Shown here in pieces: positions 17,092 to 26,315 of a stretch of DNA of 64,000 nucleotides (positions are counted from its first letter, which is position 1; each line of letters begins with the position of its first letter). The notes below the pieces were generated by a model, which was not told the DNA's origin, did not search any database, and worked only from the letters and a program-made list of their open reading frames with translations. Where the stretch lies: positions 62,001 to 126,000 of the forward strand of contig NZ_AUII01000005.1 of assembly GCF_000423625.1 (NCBI RefSeq), in the 5' to 3' direction. A program made the position numbers and the translations under genes. Source of the DNA: Pseudonocardia asaccharolytica DSM 44247 = NBRC 16224 (GTDB lineage: Bacteria; Actinomycetota; Actinomycetes; Mycobacteriales; Pseudonocardiaceae).

Positions 17092-18744
17092 GTGGATCAG
17101 CGGAGCGACCGGAACCGTCTCTCGGACCGCCCGTCGCGCCCCCGGTCCGGCGCCCGGCGACCGTCGGCGCGTCGCACCCCGTCCGGCCCGGCCGGCGAGC
17201 GCGCGCTCCGGCGCACCCGGCCCGCCCGGCCGCCCGGGCCGAGGCCGGACTGGCCGCGCAGGCTCCGGATCGGCACGGCGGTGCTTTCGGCGTTGGTTCT
17301 CGTGGTCACCGCGACCGGCTGGAGCCTCTACCGGGACCTGGTCGCCGGGCTCACCACCACCGATGTGATCTTCGGCAGTTCCTCGGGCAACGGGCTGAAC
17401 ATCCTGCTCGTGGGCGTCGACAGCCGCACCGACGCGCAGGGCAACCCGCTGCCCGACGACGTCGTCAGGACGCTGCACAGCGGCCCGGACACCGGGGTGC
17501 TGAACTCCGACACGATCATCCTGCTGCATCTGCCGGCCCGTGGCGGAAGCGCCATCGCCTTCTCGATCCCCCGCGACACCTATGTAGACATTCCCGGCCA
17601 CCGCAAGGACAAGATCAACGCAGCGTATCCGGCCATGAAGGCGCGGACCGCCGAGGAGCTGGCCGAGAAGGGCGGCAAGGACCCCAGGGAGATCGACCGG
17701 GAGTCGTCGGCGGCCGGTCGCAGCGCGCTCATCGCGACGGTCCAGAACCTGACCGGAACCCATATCGACCACTACGCCGAGATCAACCTGCTCGGCTTCT
17801 ACAACCTGACCACGGCGATCGGCGGCGTCGAGGTATGTCTCAACGCTCCCGTCGACGACGAGCTGTCGGGTGCCCGGTTCCCGGCCGGCCGGCAGACGAT
17901 CTCGGGGGCCGCGGCGCTGTCGTTCGTCCGCCAGCGCCACGGCCTGCCGGAGGGCGACCTGTCCCGCATCCGGCGCCAGCAGGTGTTCCTGGCCGCCGTG
18001 GCCGACAAGATCCTCTCCGCCGGGACGCTGACCAATCCCGCGGCGCTCGGCAGGCTCATCGACGTCGTGCACAAGTCGCTGGTGATCGACTCGGGATGGG
18101 ATCTCCTCACCTTCGCCCAGCGCGCCGCCGGTATCGCGGCGGGCAGGATCGAATTCGCCACCATCCCGACCCACGGCGGGGAGAGCAACGCCCGCGGCGA
18201 CGTCGTGCTGGTCGACCCGGCGCAGGTCCGCGAGGCGATCGCGCGGCAGACCGCGGCCGCCGCCGAGGCGAGCGACGATGCCCCGGCCCCCGCGCCGGCC
18301 CCAGCCCCGGCATCGGGACCGGGACCAACACCGGCCCGGCCCGCCGGAACGCCGACCGGCGGTCCGCCATCCACCGTCGACCCGGCGTCGGTCACCGTCG
18401 ACGTCAGCAATGCCTCGGGTGCGACCGGACTCGCCGGGCACGTCGCCGACCGGTTGAGCGCGGCCGGCTACCACCGCGGCACGGTGCAGAACGCGGCACA
18501 CCGCACGACCTCGGTCGTCTCCTACGCCGGTGACGATGCCGAGCCCGCCGCACGCGCCGTGGCGGCCATGCTGGGCGGGCTGGCGGTCGAGCGGGCGCCG
18601 GAGGCCGGACCGGGGACAGCGGTGCAGGTGGTGCTGGGTGGCGACTTCCCCGCCGCCCACCCGGCGCCGGGGAGCACCGCGACCGCCGCCCCGGACGGCT
18701 CCGGTCCGACGATCAATGCGGGCGGCGTACCGTGCATTGACTGA
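17092..18744 (+). CDS. LytR-CpsA-Psr (LCP) cell-wall ligase with LytR_C domain
   Basis: The 550-residue protein with a GTG start after GGAGGGAGGC transfers undecaprenyl-linked glycopolymers to peptidoglycan. An Arg/Pro-rich cytosolic tail (1-60) is followed by one transmembrane helix (IGTAVLSALVLVVTATGWSL). The LCP domain (about 100-370) has GLNILLVGVDSR, SDTIILLHLP, IAFSIPRDTYVDIPGHRKDK with its polyprenyl-phosphate-binding arginine, and ALSFVRQRHGLPEGDLSRI. An Ala/Pro linker leads to a LytR_C domain (VTVDVSNASGATGLAGHVAD). It corresponds to Rv3267 (CpsA/Lcp family) and probably attaches arabinogalactan or another glycan. Confidence 0.93.
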   Translation: MDQRSDRNRLSDRPSRPRSGARRPSARRTPSGPAGERALRRTRPARPPGPRPDWPRRLRIGTAVLSALVLVVTATGWSLYRDLVAGLTTTDVIFGSSSGNGLNILLVGVDSRTDAQGNPLPDDVVRTLHSGPDTGVLNSDTIILLHLPARGGSAIAFSIPRDTYVDIPGHRKDKINAAYPAMKARTAEELAEKGGKDPREIDRESSAAGRSALIATVQNLTGTHIDHYAEINLLGFYNLTTAIGGVEVCLNAPVDDELSGARFPAGRQTISGAAALSFVRQRHGLPEGDLSRIRRQQVFLAAVADKILSAGTLTNPAALGRLIDVVHKSLVIDSGWDLLTFAQRAAGIAAGRIEFATIPTHGGESNARGDVVLVDPAQVREAIARQTAAAAEASDDAPAPAPAPAPASGPGPTPARPAGTPTGGPPSTVDPASVTVDVSNASGATGLAGHVADRLSAAGYHRGTVQNAAHRTTSVVSYAGDDAEPAARAVAAMLGGLAVERAPEAGPGTAVQVVLGGDFPAAHPAPGSTATAAPDGSGPTINAGGVPCID

Positions 18745-18786
18745 CCCGAGCTGGATCGAGCTGGAGCGAGCTTGCGAGGCAACCCC

Positions 18787-19503
18787 GTGACCCTGACCGC
18801 CGCCGTCCTCGGGCCCGCGCTCGTCGGCGACCCGGCCCGCCCGCTCATCACGTACTACGACGACGCCACGGGCGAGCGCATCGAGTTGTCGGCGGTGACC
18901 ACGGCCAACTGGGCGGCCAAGGCGGCCAACCTGCTGCGGGACGAGTGCGACGTCGAGCCCGGCACCCCGGTCGCTCTGCTGCTGCCCGCGCACTGGCAGA
19001 CCGCCGCGGTGCTGCTCGCGGTGTGGTGGTGCGGCGGGCACGTCGTGACCGACCCCGCGGACGCCGAATGGGTGCTCTGCGACGGCGACCGGGTGGATCT
19101 GGCGCTGGCCATGGCGCCGCCGGGCGGCGTGGTCGCGCTCTCCCTCGACGCGTTCGGCCGCGGGCTGCCGGGGCTGCCCGCCGGAGTGATCGACTTCGCC
19201 ACCGAGGTCCGCGTCCAGGGCGACGACTTCGTGCCGTGGGAGCCGGTTGAGGACGACGCTCCGGCCCTGGCCGGAGGGACCGTCGCCGAGGTGCTGGCCG
19301 ACGCCCGGCGCCGGGCCGCCGAGCTGGGGCTCTCCACAGGCGACCGAGTTCTGTCCACTATGGACTGGTCCACTCTGGACGGACTCGGCGATGGGCTGCT
19401 CGCGGTGCTGGCCGCCGGTGCGTCGCTCGTGCAGTGTCGCAACGCCGACTCCGCCAAGCTCGACCACCGGATGGAAACCGAGCGGTGCACGACGCGCCTG
19501 TAA
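18787..19503 (+). CDS. TIGR03089 family protein (Rv3268-like)
   Basis: The 238-residue protein follows the LCP gene as Rv3268 follows Rv3267. The TIGR03089 family resembles a truncated ANL adenylate-forming N-terminal domain (RPLITYYDDATGERIELSAV, WAAKAANLLRDECDVEPG, VALLLPAHWQTAAVLLAVWW). It lacks the ATP-binding P-loop SGTTG and the whole C-terminal domain, so catalysis is unlikely. The GTG start at 18787 is preferred over a TTG 15 bases earlier. It ends eight bases before palindromic repeat copy 2. Confidence 0.85.
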   Translation: MTLTAAVLGPALVGDPARPLITYYDDATGERIELSAVTTANWAAKAANLLRDECDVEPGTPVALLLPAHWQTAAVLLAVWWCGGHVVTDPADAEWVLCDGDRVDLALAMAPPGGVVALSLDAFGRGLPGLPAGVIDFATEVRVQGDDFVPWEPVEDDAPALAGGTVAEVLADARRRAAELGLSTGDRVLSTMDWSTLDGLGDGLLAVLAAGASLVQCRNADSAKLDHRMETERCTTRL

Positions 19504-19510
19504 CCGACCC

Positions 19511-19556
19511 CCCGTGAGTGCGTAAGAGTGTCAGAACACTGTTACGCACTCACGGG
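19511..19556. repeat. Palindromic repeat, copy 2 of 3
   Basis: Arms 19511-19532 and 19535-19556 pair with two mismatches around a 2-nt centre. The right arm contains AACACTGTTACGCACTCAC, identical to copies 1 and 3. It lies between the stop of the TIGR03089 gene and the start of the LytS-like kinase. Confidence 0.93.
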
Positions 19557-19569
19557 TTAGGCTCACCGG

Positions 19570-20655
19570 GTGATCGCTGCCAAGGGCGCCGGGACGCCGG
19601 TGGCCGGGCGCCGCTCGCGCCGGTGGATCCGCCGACACCCCACCCAGGACGTGATGGACGTCCTCGCCGCCGGCAGCCGGATCGCCACGAACCTGAGTGA
19701 CGGGCTGACCGGCCCACGGGCCGGGGCCGCGGCCCGCGAGCTGCGCCGGTTGCTCGACGCCGAGGCGGTCGGCCTCGTCGACCTGCAAGGCCAGCAGATC
19801 TGGTCGGGAACACCCGGTCCGGACGCCGCTGGGCTCGCCGAGACCGTGCTCCGCGCCGACCGCAAGGCCGGACGCACCGGGCTGGTCGCGCTGCCGCTGC
19901 GGGTCCGCGCGGAACTGGCCGGCGTCCTCGTCGTCGCGGGGCCGGTCCGCCCGGCCGCGACGCGGCAGGCCGCGGCCTGGGTCGGCGAGGCGCTGGAGCG
20001 AGGCAGGCTGGAGGCCTCGGCGGTGGCGGCGGAGCAGGCCGAGCTGCGGGCGCTGCGCGCGGAGATCTCGCCGCATTTCGTCTACAACACGCTGACCACC
20101 ATCGCCTCGTTCGTCCGCTCGGATCCGGATCGGGCCTGCGACCTCATCCTCGATTTCGCGGAGTTCATCCGGCACAACCTCGCCCGCCAGGGCGACTACA
20201 CGACCCTGGCCGGGGAGTTCCGCGCGATCGAGGCCTATCTCGCGCTCGCCAGGGCCGTGCTCGGCGACCGGCTGCGCGTCCAGGTCCGCATCGCGCCGGA
20301 GGTGCTGCCGGTCGCGGCGCCGTTCCGCGCGCTGCAGCCGCTGGTCGAGAACGCCGTCCAGCACGGCGTGGAGCGCGCGGAACGCGGCGGATCGGTGCAG
20401 GTCAGCGGCGAGGCGTTGGGCAGCGAATGCCTCATCACCGTCGAGGACGACGGCCCTGGCATGGACCCGGCGCACGTCAGGGAGGTCCTGGCCGGGAGCT
20501 CAGCGGGATCGAGCCTCGGTCTGGTCAACGTCGACCGCAGGCTACGGACGATTTACGGCCCCGACTACGGTTTGGTCATCGAAACCGCCGAAGGCGCCGG
20601 AACCCGGGTATTGATGCGGGTGCCGCGATTCCACCCGGGAGTGGTGGCCCAGTGA
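19570..20655 (+). CDS. LytS-type sensor histidine kinase
   Basis: The 361-residue kinase (GTG start) has a GAF-like N-terminal half and no membrane segment. The PF06580 phosphoacceptor region is EISPHFVYNTLTTIASFV, followed by EFIRHNLARQGDYTTLAGE. The ATPase domain contains LQPLVENAVQHGVERAERGG, VEDDGPGMDP and GSSLGLVNVDRRL. Such kinases pair with LytTR response regulators and in actinobacteria often control an adjacent acetate symporter operon, as here. The stop overlaps the regulator start (GTGA). The kinase itself is intact, but its partner is frameshifted, so it may now lack an output. Confidence 0.9.
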   Translation: MIAAKGAGTPVAGRRSRRWIRRHPTQDVMDVLAAGSRIATNLSDGLTGPRAGAAARELRRLLDAEAVGLVDLQGQQIWSGTPGPDAAGLAETVLRADRKAGRTGLVALPLRVRAELAGVLVVAGPVRPAATRQAAAWVGEALERGRLEASAVAAEQAELRALRAEISPHFVYNTLTTIASFVRSDPDRACDLILDFAEFIRHNLARQGDYTTLAGEFRAIEAYLALARAVLGDRLRVQVRIAPEVLPVAAPFRALQPLVENAVQHGVERAERGGSVQVSGEALGSECLITVEDDGPGMDPAHVREVLAGSSAGSSLGLVNVDRRLRTIYGPDYGLVIETAEGAGTRVLMRVPRFHPGVVAQ

Positions 20656-21432
20656 ACAGTGCGCCGTCCGATGGACTGCGGGTGCTGGCGGTCGACGACG
20701 TCGGCCCTGCCCTCGACGAGCTGCGCCGGCTGCTGCGCGACTCCCCGGGGTCGCCTCGGTCGAGGCGGCCGATGACGCACTGACCGCGCTGCGGCTGATC
20801 CAGGCGACGCCGTTCGACACCGTGTTCCTCGACATCGCCATGCCCGGGATGGACGGCCTGGAGCTCGGCTCGCGGCTGGCCCGGATGACCGACCCGCCGG
20901 TGATCGTCTTCGTGACCGCCTACGACCAGCACGCGGTATCGGCCTACGGCGTAGGCGCCGTCGACTACCTGCTCAAACCGGTCGCGCCGACCGGCTGTCG
21001 GAGACGTTGAGCCGGGTGCGCCGGGTCGTTGCGCACGGCGCCGAACCGGTGCAACCGCCGGTCGACGAGCTCGCCGCCGTACCGGTCGAGCTGGGTGGGC
21101 GGACCCGCTACATCCGCCGCGCCGACGTGCGATTCGCCGAGGCCCAGGGGGACTACGTCCGGCTGCACACCCGCAGCGGCTCCCATCTGGTGCGAATCCC
21201 GATCTCCCGGCTCGAGGAGCACTGGCGCGAGGTCGGCTATGTGCGGGTGCACCGCAGCTTCCTGCTGGCCGTGCACGCGGTGCAGGAGCTGCGCAGCGAC
21301 GTCAGCGGTGGGCTGCTCGCGCATACCGACGCCGGTGACGTCCCGGTCAGCCGCAGGCACGCCCGGGAGCTTCGCAATCTGTTGCTCGAGGCCGCCACCC
21401 GCGGCGATTTCGAGCCCCGGGGCGGGCGGTGA
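20652..21432 (+). pseudogene. Frameshifted LytTR response regulator
   Basis: Three frame segments together give a full LytTR regulator. The receiver start is VLAVDDVGPALDELRRLL, then the core TVFLDIAMPGMDGLEL with its phosphoacceptor Asp and VDYLLKPV. The DNA-binding domain YIRRADVRFAEAQGDYVRLH follows, with FLLAVHAVQELR and PVSRRHARELRNLLLEA. One base appears to be missing in the GGGG run near 20747-20750 and another near 20987. The usual third acidic residue of the active site (DDE) is Val. It is either a recent pseudogene or carries two sequence errors; the damaged neighbours favour decay. Translation is coupled to the kinase. Confidence 0.85.
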
Positions 21433-21541
21433 TCGGCGTTTCGGCCCCCGGAACCGCGCGGTTCGCGGCTCCCGGCGCCAAGACGTCGATCACGACGAGT
21501 CCGGCCGCCCGCCCCCGGCCGGCCGGCGCCGGTTCGAGCTG

Positions 21542-21916
21542 ATGAACCGGCAACACCGGGTCACGGTCACCAGCCCGCAGACCCGGATCGCGATGGCCGG
21601 ACGCCGAGGTCTCCCGCCCGGCCCGGTGCCCCGGCTCGCGCCCGAGGAGCTGGCCCACGCGCGCCGGATCCGGCGGGTGCAGCTGCGCTGGGCCGCGATG
21701 GGCCTGCTCGGGGTCCTCACACTGCTCGCCGGCCTCCCGCTGCTGCTGGACCTCGCGCCCGGGTTGTGGCAGATCCGCCTGGCCGGGGTGCCGGTGGCCT
21801 GGCTCGCCGTCGCCGTGCTGCCCTATCCGGTCCTCGCCGGGCTCGCCTTCTGGCAGCTGCGCCGCGCGGAACGGGCCGAGGACGCGAGCTCGCCCGGTAA
21901 CGAGGCCGAACGGTGA
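21542..21916 (+). CDS. Small membrane protein of the acetate-symporter operon
   Basis: The protein has 124 residues with an N-terminal basic region ([19 protein letters not shown]) and two hydrophobic helices (about 50-72 and 82-103), then an Arg/Glu-rich tail. It sits where LytTR-controlled symporter operons carry an unnamed membrane protein of this size. The ATG at 21542 is the first good start after the regulator. The stop overlaps the next gene (GTGA). Function unknown; an accessory role for the symporter is inferred from position only. Confidence 0.65.
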   Translation: MNRQHRVTVTSPQTRIAMAGRRGLPPGPVPRLAPEELAHARRIRRVQLRWAAMGLLGVLTLLAGLPLLLDLAPGLWQIRLAGVPVAWLAVAVLPYPVLAGLAFWQLRRAERAEDASSPGNEAER

Positions 21917-22167
21917 TCGCGCTCGCCATCGTGCCGGTGGTGCTGGCCACGCTGCTCATCGGCGCCCGCAGGGTCGCCGCGATGAGCACCACGTCGGGCT
22001 TCATGGCGATCAAGCTGTTCGGCAACATCAACACCGGGCTGATCGTCGGCCTGCTGCAGTTCGTCTCGACGTTCGCGATCACCGGCTGGTACGTGCGCTA
22101 CGCCGACCGCAGGCTCGACCCGCTCGGCGGGAAGATCCGCACCGAGATCGAGGGGGGCGACCGATGA
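21913..22167 (+). CDS. DUF485-type protein, probably a fusion remnant
   Basis: The protein has 84 residues. The C-terminal 50 residues, [19 protein letters not shown] and [19 protein letters not shown], are a clear DUF485 C-terminal half with its second membrane helix. The N-terminal part, [20 protein letters not shown] then MSTTSGF, does not look like DUF485. It resembles the first helix and TSDF motif of a sodium:solute symporter. An in-frame deletion joining the start of a lost symporter to the end of a DUF485 gene would explain both halves. DUF485 proteins accompany ActP-type acetate permeases. Start and stop overlap both neighbours. Confidence 0.7.
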   Translation: MIALAIVPVVLATLLIGARRVAAMSTTSGFMAIKLFGNINTGLIVGLLQFVSTFAITGWYVRYADRRLDPLGGKIRTEIEGGDR

Positions 22168-22800
22168 TCCTCGCCCCGGGAGTGGAGGGCAGCAGCCCGA
22201 TCCTCAACATCTCGATCTTCGGCCTGTTCGTCGTGGTCACGCTGGTGATCGTGGTGCGGGTCGGCAAACGCGCCGCGGCCGGCACCTCGGACTTCTACAC
22301 CGCGGGCGGCGGCTTCTCCGGCCCGCAGAACGGGATCGCGATATCCGGCGACTACCTCTCGGCCGCGTCGTTCCTGGGTATCGCCGGCGCGATCGCGATC
22401 AACGGCTACGACGGCTTCCTGTACTCGATCGGTTCCTCGTCGCCTGGCTGGTCGCGCTGCTGCTCGTCGCGGAACTGCTGCGCAACACCGGCCGATTCAC
22501 GATGGGTGACGTACTGGCCTTCCGGATGCGGCAGCGTCCGGTTCGCGCCGCCGCGGCGACGTCCACGCTGGCGGTGTCGTTCTTCTACCTGCTGGCCCAG
22601 ATGGCCGGAGCCGGCGGCCTGGTCGCGCTGCTGCTCAACGTGACCGGCAAGACCGGCCAGGCGGTCGTGATCGCGATCGTCGGCGCCGTGATGATCGCCT
22701 ACGTGCTGTCGGCAAGGACAAGGCCGACCCGGCGAAGTACGCGGAGATGGAGGTCCGGTCGTTGACGGAGGCGGGCATGGCGAAGGCGGTCGTGCACTAG
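22164..22800 (+). pseudogene. Cation/acetate symporter (ActP/MctC type), frameshifted and internally deleted
   Basis: The ATG at 22164 opens a good ActP-like N-terminus: [41 protein letters not shown] missing base near 22430 shifts the frame, after which [20 protein letters not shown] and [20 protein letters not shown] follow. At about 22708 the sequence jumps from MIAYVL to the extreme C-terminal tail KDKADPAKYAEMEVRSLTEA ending MAKAVVH and TAG. About 60 percent of the roughly 540-residue protein, including most transport helices, is gone. It cannot be functional. Confidence 0.88.
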
Positions 22801-22821
22801 CGCCGCACGACCGTCGGCCGA

Positions 22822-22856
22822 GGGACAGGAGCGACGCCGGGTATCGCTCCTGTCCC
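22822..22856. terminator. Strong terminator hairpin
   Basis: GGGACAGGAGCGA (22822-22834) and TCGCTCCTGTCCC (22844-22856) form a perfect 13-bp stem with a 9-nt loop, between the end of the symporter remnant and the convergent adnB gene. It can act in both directions. Only a short CTTTC follows. Confidence 0.85.
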
Positions 22857-22882
22857 GCTTTCGCCGATCACGGGACGCCGCC

Positions 22883-25800
22883 TCAGCCGACCGGGACCGA
22901 GTCGAGCAGCTCCTGCAGGCCCCGGGCGTCGAGCAGATCGACCGGCCGCACGGTGCGGTCGGCCCGGACGTAGTGGAACGCCGCCCGCACCCGCTCCAGC
23001 CCGACCCCGGCCAGCGCCGCCCACGCGAGCCGGTAGGCGGCGAGCTGGACCGCGAGCGCCGGCATCCGGGACCGGTCCGGCGGCGGCCCGGTCTTCCAGT
23101 CGACGACCGTGAAGCCGCCGTCGGGATCGGCGAACACCGCATCCATCCGGCCGCGCACCGCGATTCCGCCGACCACCGTCTCGAACGGCACCTCGACCTC
23201 CACCGGCCGCCGGTCCGCCCACACCGACTCCAGGAACGCGTCCTGCAGCTCGGCCAGCTCGGCGTCGGAGGCGGCGTCGTCATCGGCGGCACCCGGCAGC
23301 TCGTCGAGATCGAGCAGCTGGGCCGCCCCGAAACGCTGCTCCAACCAGGAATGGAACGCCGTGCCCCGGCGCGCATGCGGGTTGGGCGGCAGCGGCAGCG
23401 GACGGCGCAGCCGCGCGGCCAGCGCGTCGGGATCGGCGGCCAGCTCGACGAGCTGGCTCACCGAGAACCGGGGCGGCAGCGCCACCACGGGCCGCGCGCC
23501 GCCCGCAGCCCGCTCGGCCAGCAGCACGTCGACGTCGGCGGCCCAGCCCTCGGGATCGAGAGCCTCCGGCTCGGGTCGGCAGGCATCGCCGGCCAGCAGC
23601 TCGAGCTGGGTCCCCGGCTCGGCGGTGGCAGCGGCAGCGGCCCGCCGGGCCCGCTCGGCCGCCCGCAGCTCACGCATCGCCTGCCGCACCAGCGCGGCCC
23701 CGGCGTGCACGGCGGGCGAGCGTTCGCCCAGCGGATCGAGGGGCCACCGCGCGCTGCGCCGCTGCCCACCTGCCGGGTTGGCCTCGTCGGGCTCCGGTTC
23801 CGGAGCCCACACCTGCACCGCCTCGCCGTCCAGCGCGGCCTCGAGCGCCGAGCAGACCTCGACGAGGAACTCCGAGGGCTTCCTCGGCTTGTCCCCCACC
23901 GCCGCCCAGCGATGCCCGGAGACGAGCAGCACCCGCTCGGAACGGGTCAGCGCCACGTAGAACAGCCGCCGCTCCTCCACCAGCCGCCGCTCGTCGAGCG
24001 CCTCGGAATGCGCGGTGACCGCCTCGGTGACCTGCTTGCGGTCGGCCCTCTGCGGCAGGTCGAGGCCGGGCAGGTCGGCGGCGTCGCCGCGCAGCGGCAC
24101 CGGCAGCTGCGCCGGGTCGGTGAGCCAGCTGCCACTGATCTTGCGCCCGGGGAAGACCTGGGAGACCACATGCGGAACGGCGACGACCTCCCACTCCAGG
24201 CCCTTCGCCGCGTGCACGGTGAGCACCTGCACCCGATCGTGGGCCACCTCGACCTCGCCGGGGGCGAGCCCGTCCTCGGCCTGCTCGGCGGTCTGCAGGT
24301 AGTCGAGCAGGGCGGGCAGCGTGGCGACGTCGGCGCCAGCGGCGAACTCGGCCACGACATCGGCGAAGGCATCCAGGTGCGCCCGGCCGACCGGGCCCGG
24401 CCGGGCCGCGGTCTCCGCGTCGAGCAGCAGCAGCCGCTCGGTGTCGGCGACCAGGTCGGTCAGCGGCGCCGAGGCCCGCGACCGCAACCAGGCCAGCTCG
24501 CGGGCCAGCCGGCGGATCCGGTCGAATCCGGCGGGTGAGTAGCGCTGCGGCGGCCCGGGGTCGTCGAGCGCGTCGACCAGGCCGGCCTGTTCGGAGTGCT
24601 CGCCCGGCAGCGCACCCAGGGCGAGCTCCGCCGGGCTGAGCGGACCGGGGCCCCGGCCGGGCAGCGGCGGCACGAGCTCGCGGGCGCGCTGCCACAGCGC
24701 GGCCAGGTCGGCCACCCCGAGCCGCCACCGGGCCCCGGTGAGCAGCCGGACCGCGGACGGCCCCGCCAGCGGGTCGGCCACCACGCGCAGGGCACTGACC
24801 AGGTCACGGACCTCGGGGGTGTCGAGCAGCCCACCGAGGCCGACCACCTCGACCGGCAGCCCGCGGGCGCGCAGCGCCGCCGCGATGGGGTCCATGTCGG
24901 CGCGCCGCCGCACCAGCACCGCCGACGTCGGCGGGTCGGCCTGCGCGTGCTCCGCCGCCTGCCACTGCGCCGCGATCGCGTCGGCCACCCAGTCGATCTC
25001 GCCCGCGACGTCGGGCAGCAGCGCCACCCGCACGTCGCCGGCCCGAGCGCCCGGCCGGGCCCGCAGCTCCCCGACGGCGACCGCACCGGGCGCCGTCCGG
25101 ATGGGTTCGGACACCGTATTGGCCAGCGCCAGCACCTCCGGCGGGTTGCGGAAGCTGGTGAGCAGCCCGTACTGGTCGGCGGGTTCGCCTCCGGGCCCCG
25201 GGAAGTCGGTACGGAACCGCGCGAGGTTGCCCGCGCTCGCCCCGCGCCACCCGTAGATCGACTGGCAGGGGTCGCCGACCGCGGTGACCGAGACCGGTTG
25301 CGCGTGCGGCGGCTCGCCGGGCGGGCGCCCGAACAACGCGCGCAACAACACCCGCTGGGCATGCCCGGTGTCCTGGTACTCATCGAGCAGGATCGCGCGA
25401 TAGCTCTCCCGCTCGATCGCGCCCACCTCCGGATGCGCCTGCGCCACCTGCGCGGCGATGGCCATCTGGTCGGCGAAGTCGATCGCGCGCTCGGCGCGTT
25501 TGCGCTCCGCGAAGGCATCCACCAGCGGCAACAGCTCGACGCGCATCCGCTGGGTGCCGATCCAGCGCAGGTAGGTCTGCGACGGCTCCACCCGCTGGCC
25601 CTTCGCCCGGGGCGCGGCCGCCAGCACGGCGATCACGCGCTCCGCCAACGCGCGTACCGCGGCGGGCTCGACGAGGTGCTCACCCAGCTCACCGGCCAGC
25701 GCCAGCAGGTAGGCCGTGACGGTGGCCGGAACCCGGTCGATCTCCAGATCCGCCGCCCACGTCGAGACCACCCGGTGGGCGAGCTGCCACGCCGCCGTCT

Positions 25801-26227
25801 CCCCCAGCAGCCGCGACCCCGGTTCGGCGGGCAACCGCAGGGCGTGCTCGCCCACCAGCCGCCCCGCATAGGCGTGGTAGGTCGAGACCATCGGCTCCCC
25901 CGCGAGCAGGTGGGCCTTGCACTGCCCACCGGGGTCGAGCTCGTCGAGCAGCGGGGAACCGGCCAGCCTGCGCAGCCGCGACCGCACCCGCGCCCCGAGC
26001 TGCTGCGCGGCCTTGCGGGTGAAGGTCAGCCCGAGCACCTGCTCGGGCAGCACCTGACCGGTCGCGACCAGCCACACCACGCGGGCCGCCATCGTCTCGG
26101 TCTTGCCCGCGCCCGCGCCCGCCACCACCAGTGCCGGGCGCGGGGGTGCGGCGATCACCGCCGCCTGTTCCGGGGTGGGCGGCGGCAGGCCGAGGGCGGC
26201 GGCGAGGGTCGCCGGGGTCAGCTGCAC
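22883..26227 (-). CDS. adnB: AdnB subunit of the AdnAB helicase-nuclease
   Basis: The 1114-residue protein is a UvrD-like superfamily 1A helicase with a C-terminal RecB-type nuclease, acting in end resection of DNA double-strand breaks. The motifs are complete: Walker A VAGAGAGKTETMAARV (about residue 35-50), LTFTRKAAQQLGARV, Walker B LLDEYQDTGHAQR, GDPCQSIYGWRGAS, VLTVHAAKGLEWEVVAVPHV and YVALTRSERVLLVSG. The nuclease domain has VRGRMDAVFADPDGG and VVDWKTG with QLAAYRLAW. AdnB is the leading motor in mycobacteria. In relatives it directly follows adnA; here a glucanase gene separates them. Confidence 0.93.
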   Translation of the reverse strand: MQLTPATLAAALGLPPPTPEQAAVIAAPPRPALVVAGAGAGKTETMAARVVWLVATGQVLPEQVLGLTFTRKAAQQLGARVRSRLRRLAGSPLLDELDPGGQCKAHLLAGEPMVSTYHAYAGRLVGEHALRLPAEPGSRLLGETAAWQLAHRVVSTWAADLEIDRVPATVTAYLLALAGELGEHLVEPAAVRALAERVIAVLAAAPRAKGQRVEPSQTYLRWIGTQRMRVELLPLVDAFAERKRAERAIDFADQMAIAAQVAQAHPEVGAIERESYRAILLDEYQDTGHAQRVLLRALFGRPPGEPPHAQPVSVTAVGDPCQSIYGWRGASAGNLARFRTDFPGPGGEPADQYGLLTSFRNPPEVLALANTVSEPIRTAPGAVAVGELRARPGARAGDVRVALLPDVAGEIDWVADAIAAQWQAAEHAQADPPTSAVLVRRRADMDPIAAALRARGLPVEVVGLGGLLDTPEVRDLVSALRVVADPLAGPSAVRLLTGARWRLGVADLAALWQRARELVPPLPGRGPGPLSPAELALGALPGEHSEQAGLVDALDDPGPPQRYSPAGFDRIRRLARELAWLRSRASAPLTDLVADTERLLLLDAETAARPGPVGRAHLDAFADVVAEFAAGADVATLPALLDYLQTAEQAEDGLAPGEVEVAHDRVQVLTVHAAKGLEWEVVAVPHVVSQVFPGRKISGSWLTDPAQLPVPLRGDAADLPGLDLPQRADRKQVTEAVTAHSEALDERRLVEERRLFYVALTRSERVLLVSGHRWAAVGDKPRKPSEFLVEVCSALEAALDGEAVQVWAPEPEPDEANPAGGQRRSARWPLDPLGERSPAVHAGAALVRQAMRELRAAERARRAAAAATAEPGTQLELLAGDACRPEPEALDPEGWAADVDVLLAERAAGGARPVVALPPRFSVSQLVELAADPDALAARLRRPLPLPPNPHARRGTAFHSWLEQRFGAAQLLDLDELPGAADDDAASDAELAELQDAFLESVWADRRPVEVEVPFETVVGGIAVRGRMDAVFADPDGGFTVVDWKTGPPPDRSRMPALAVQLAAYRLAWAALAGVGLERVRAAFHYVRADRTVRPVDLLDARGLQELLDSVPVG

Positions 26228-26315
26228 GCTGACGTTCTACCCGATCTCTCCGACACCACCCGCCCCAACCGCCTCGCGGGGCGGGCGACGGAAGGTCAGC
26301 GGGCTGCCGGACGGA

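Noticed and set aside
16858-19467. Very long open frame (869 codons) on the minus strand
   Set aside because: It lies antisense to the LCP and TIGR03089 genes, has no domain resemblance and shows the Arg/Gly/Gln-rich composition of a GC-rich shadow frame.
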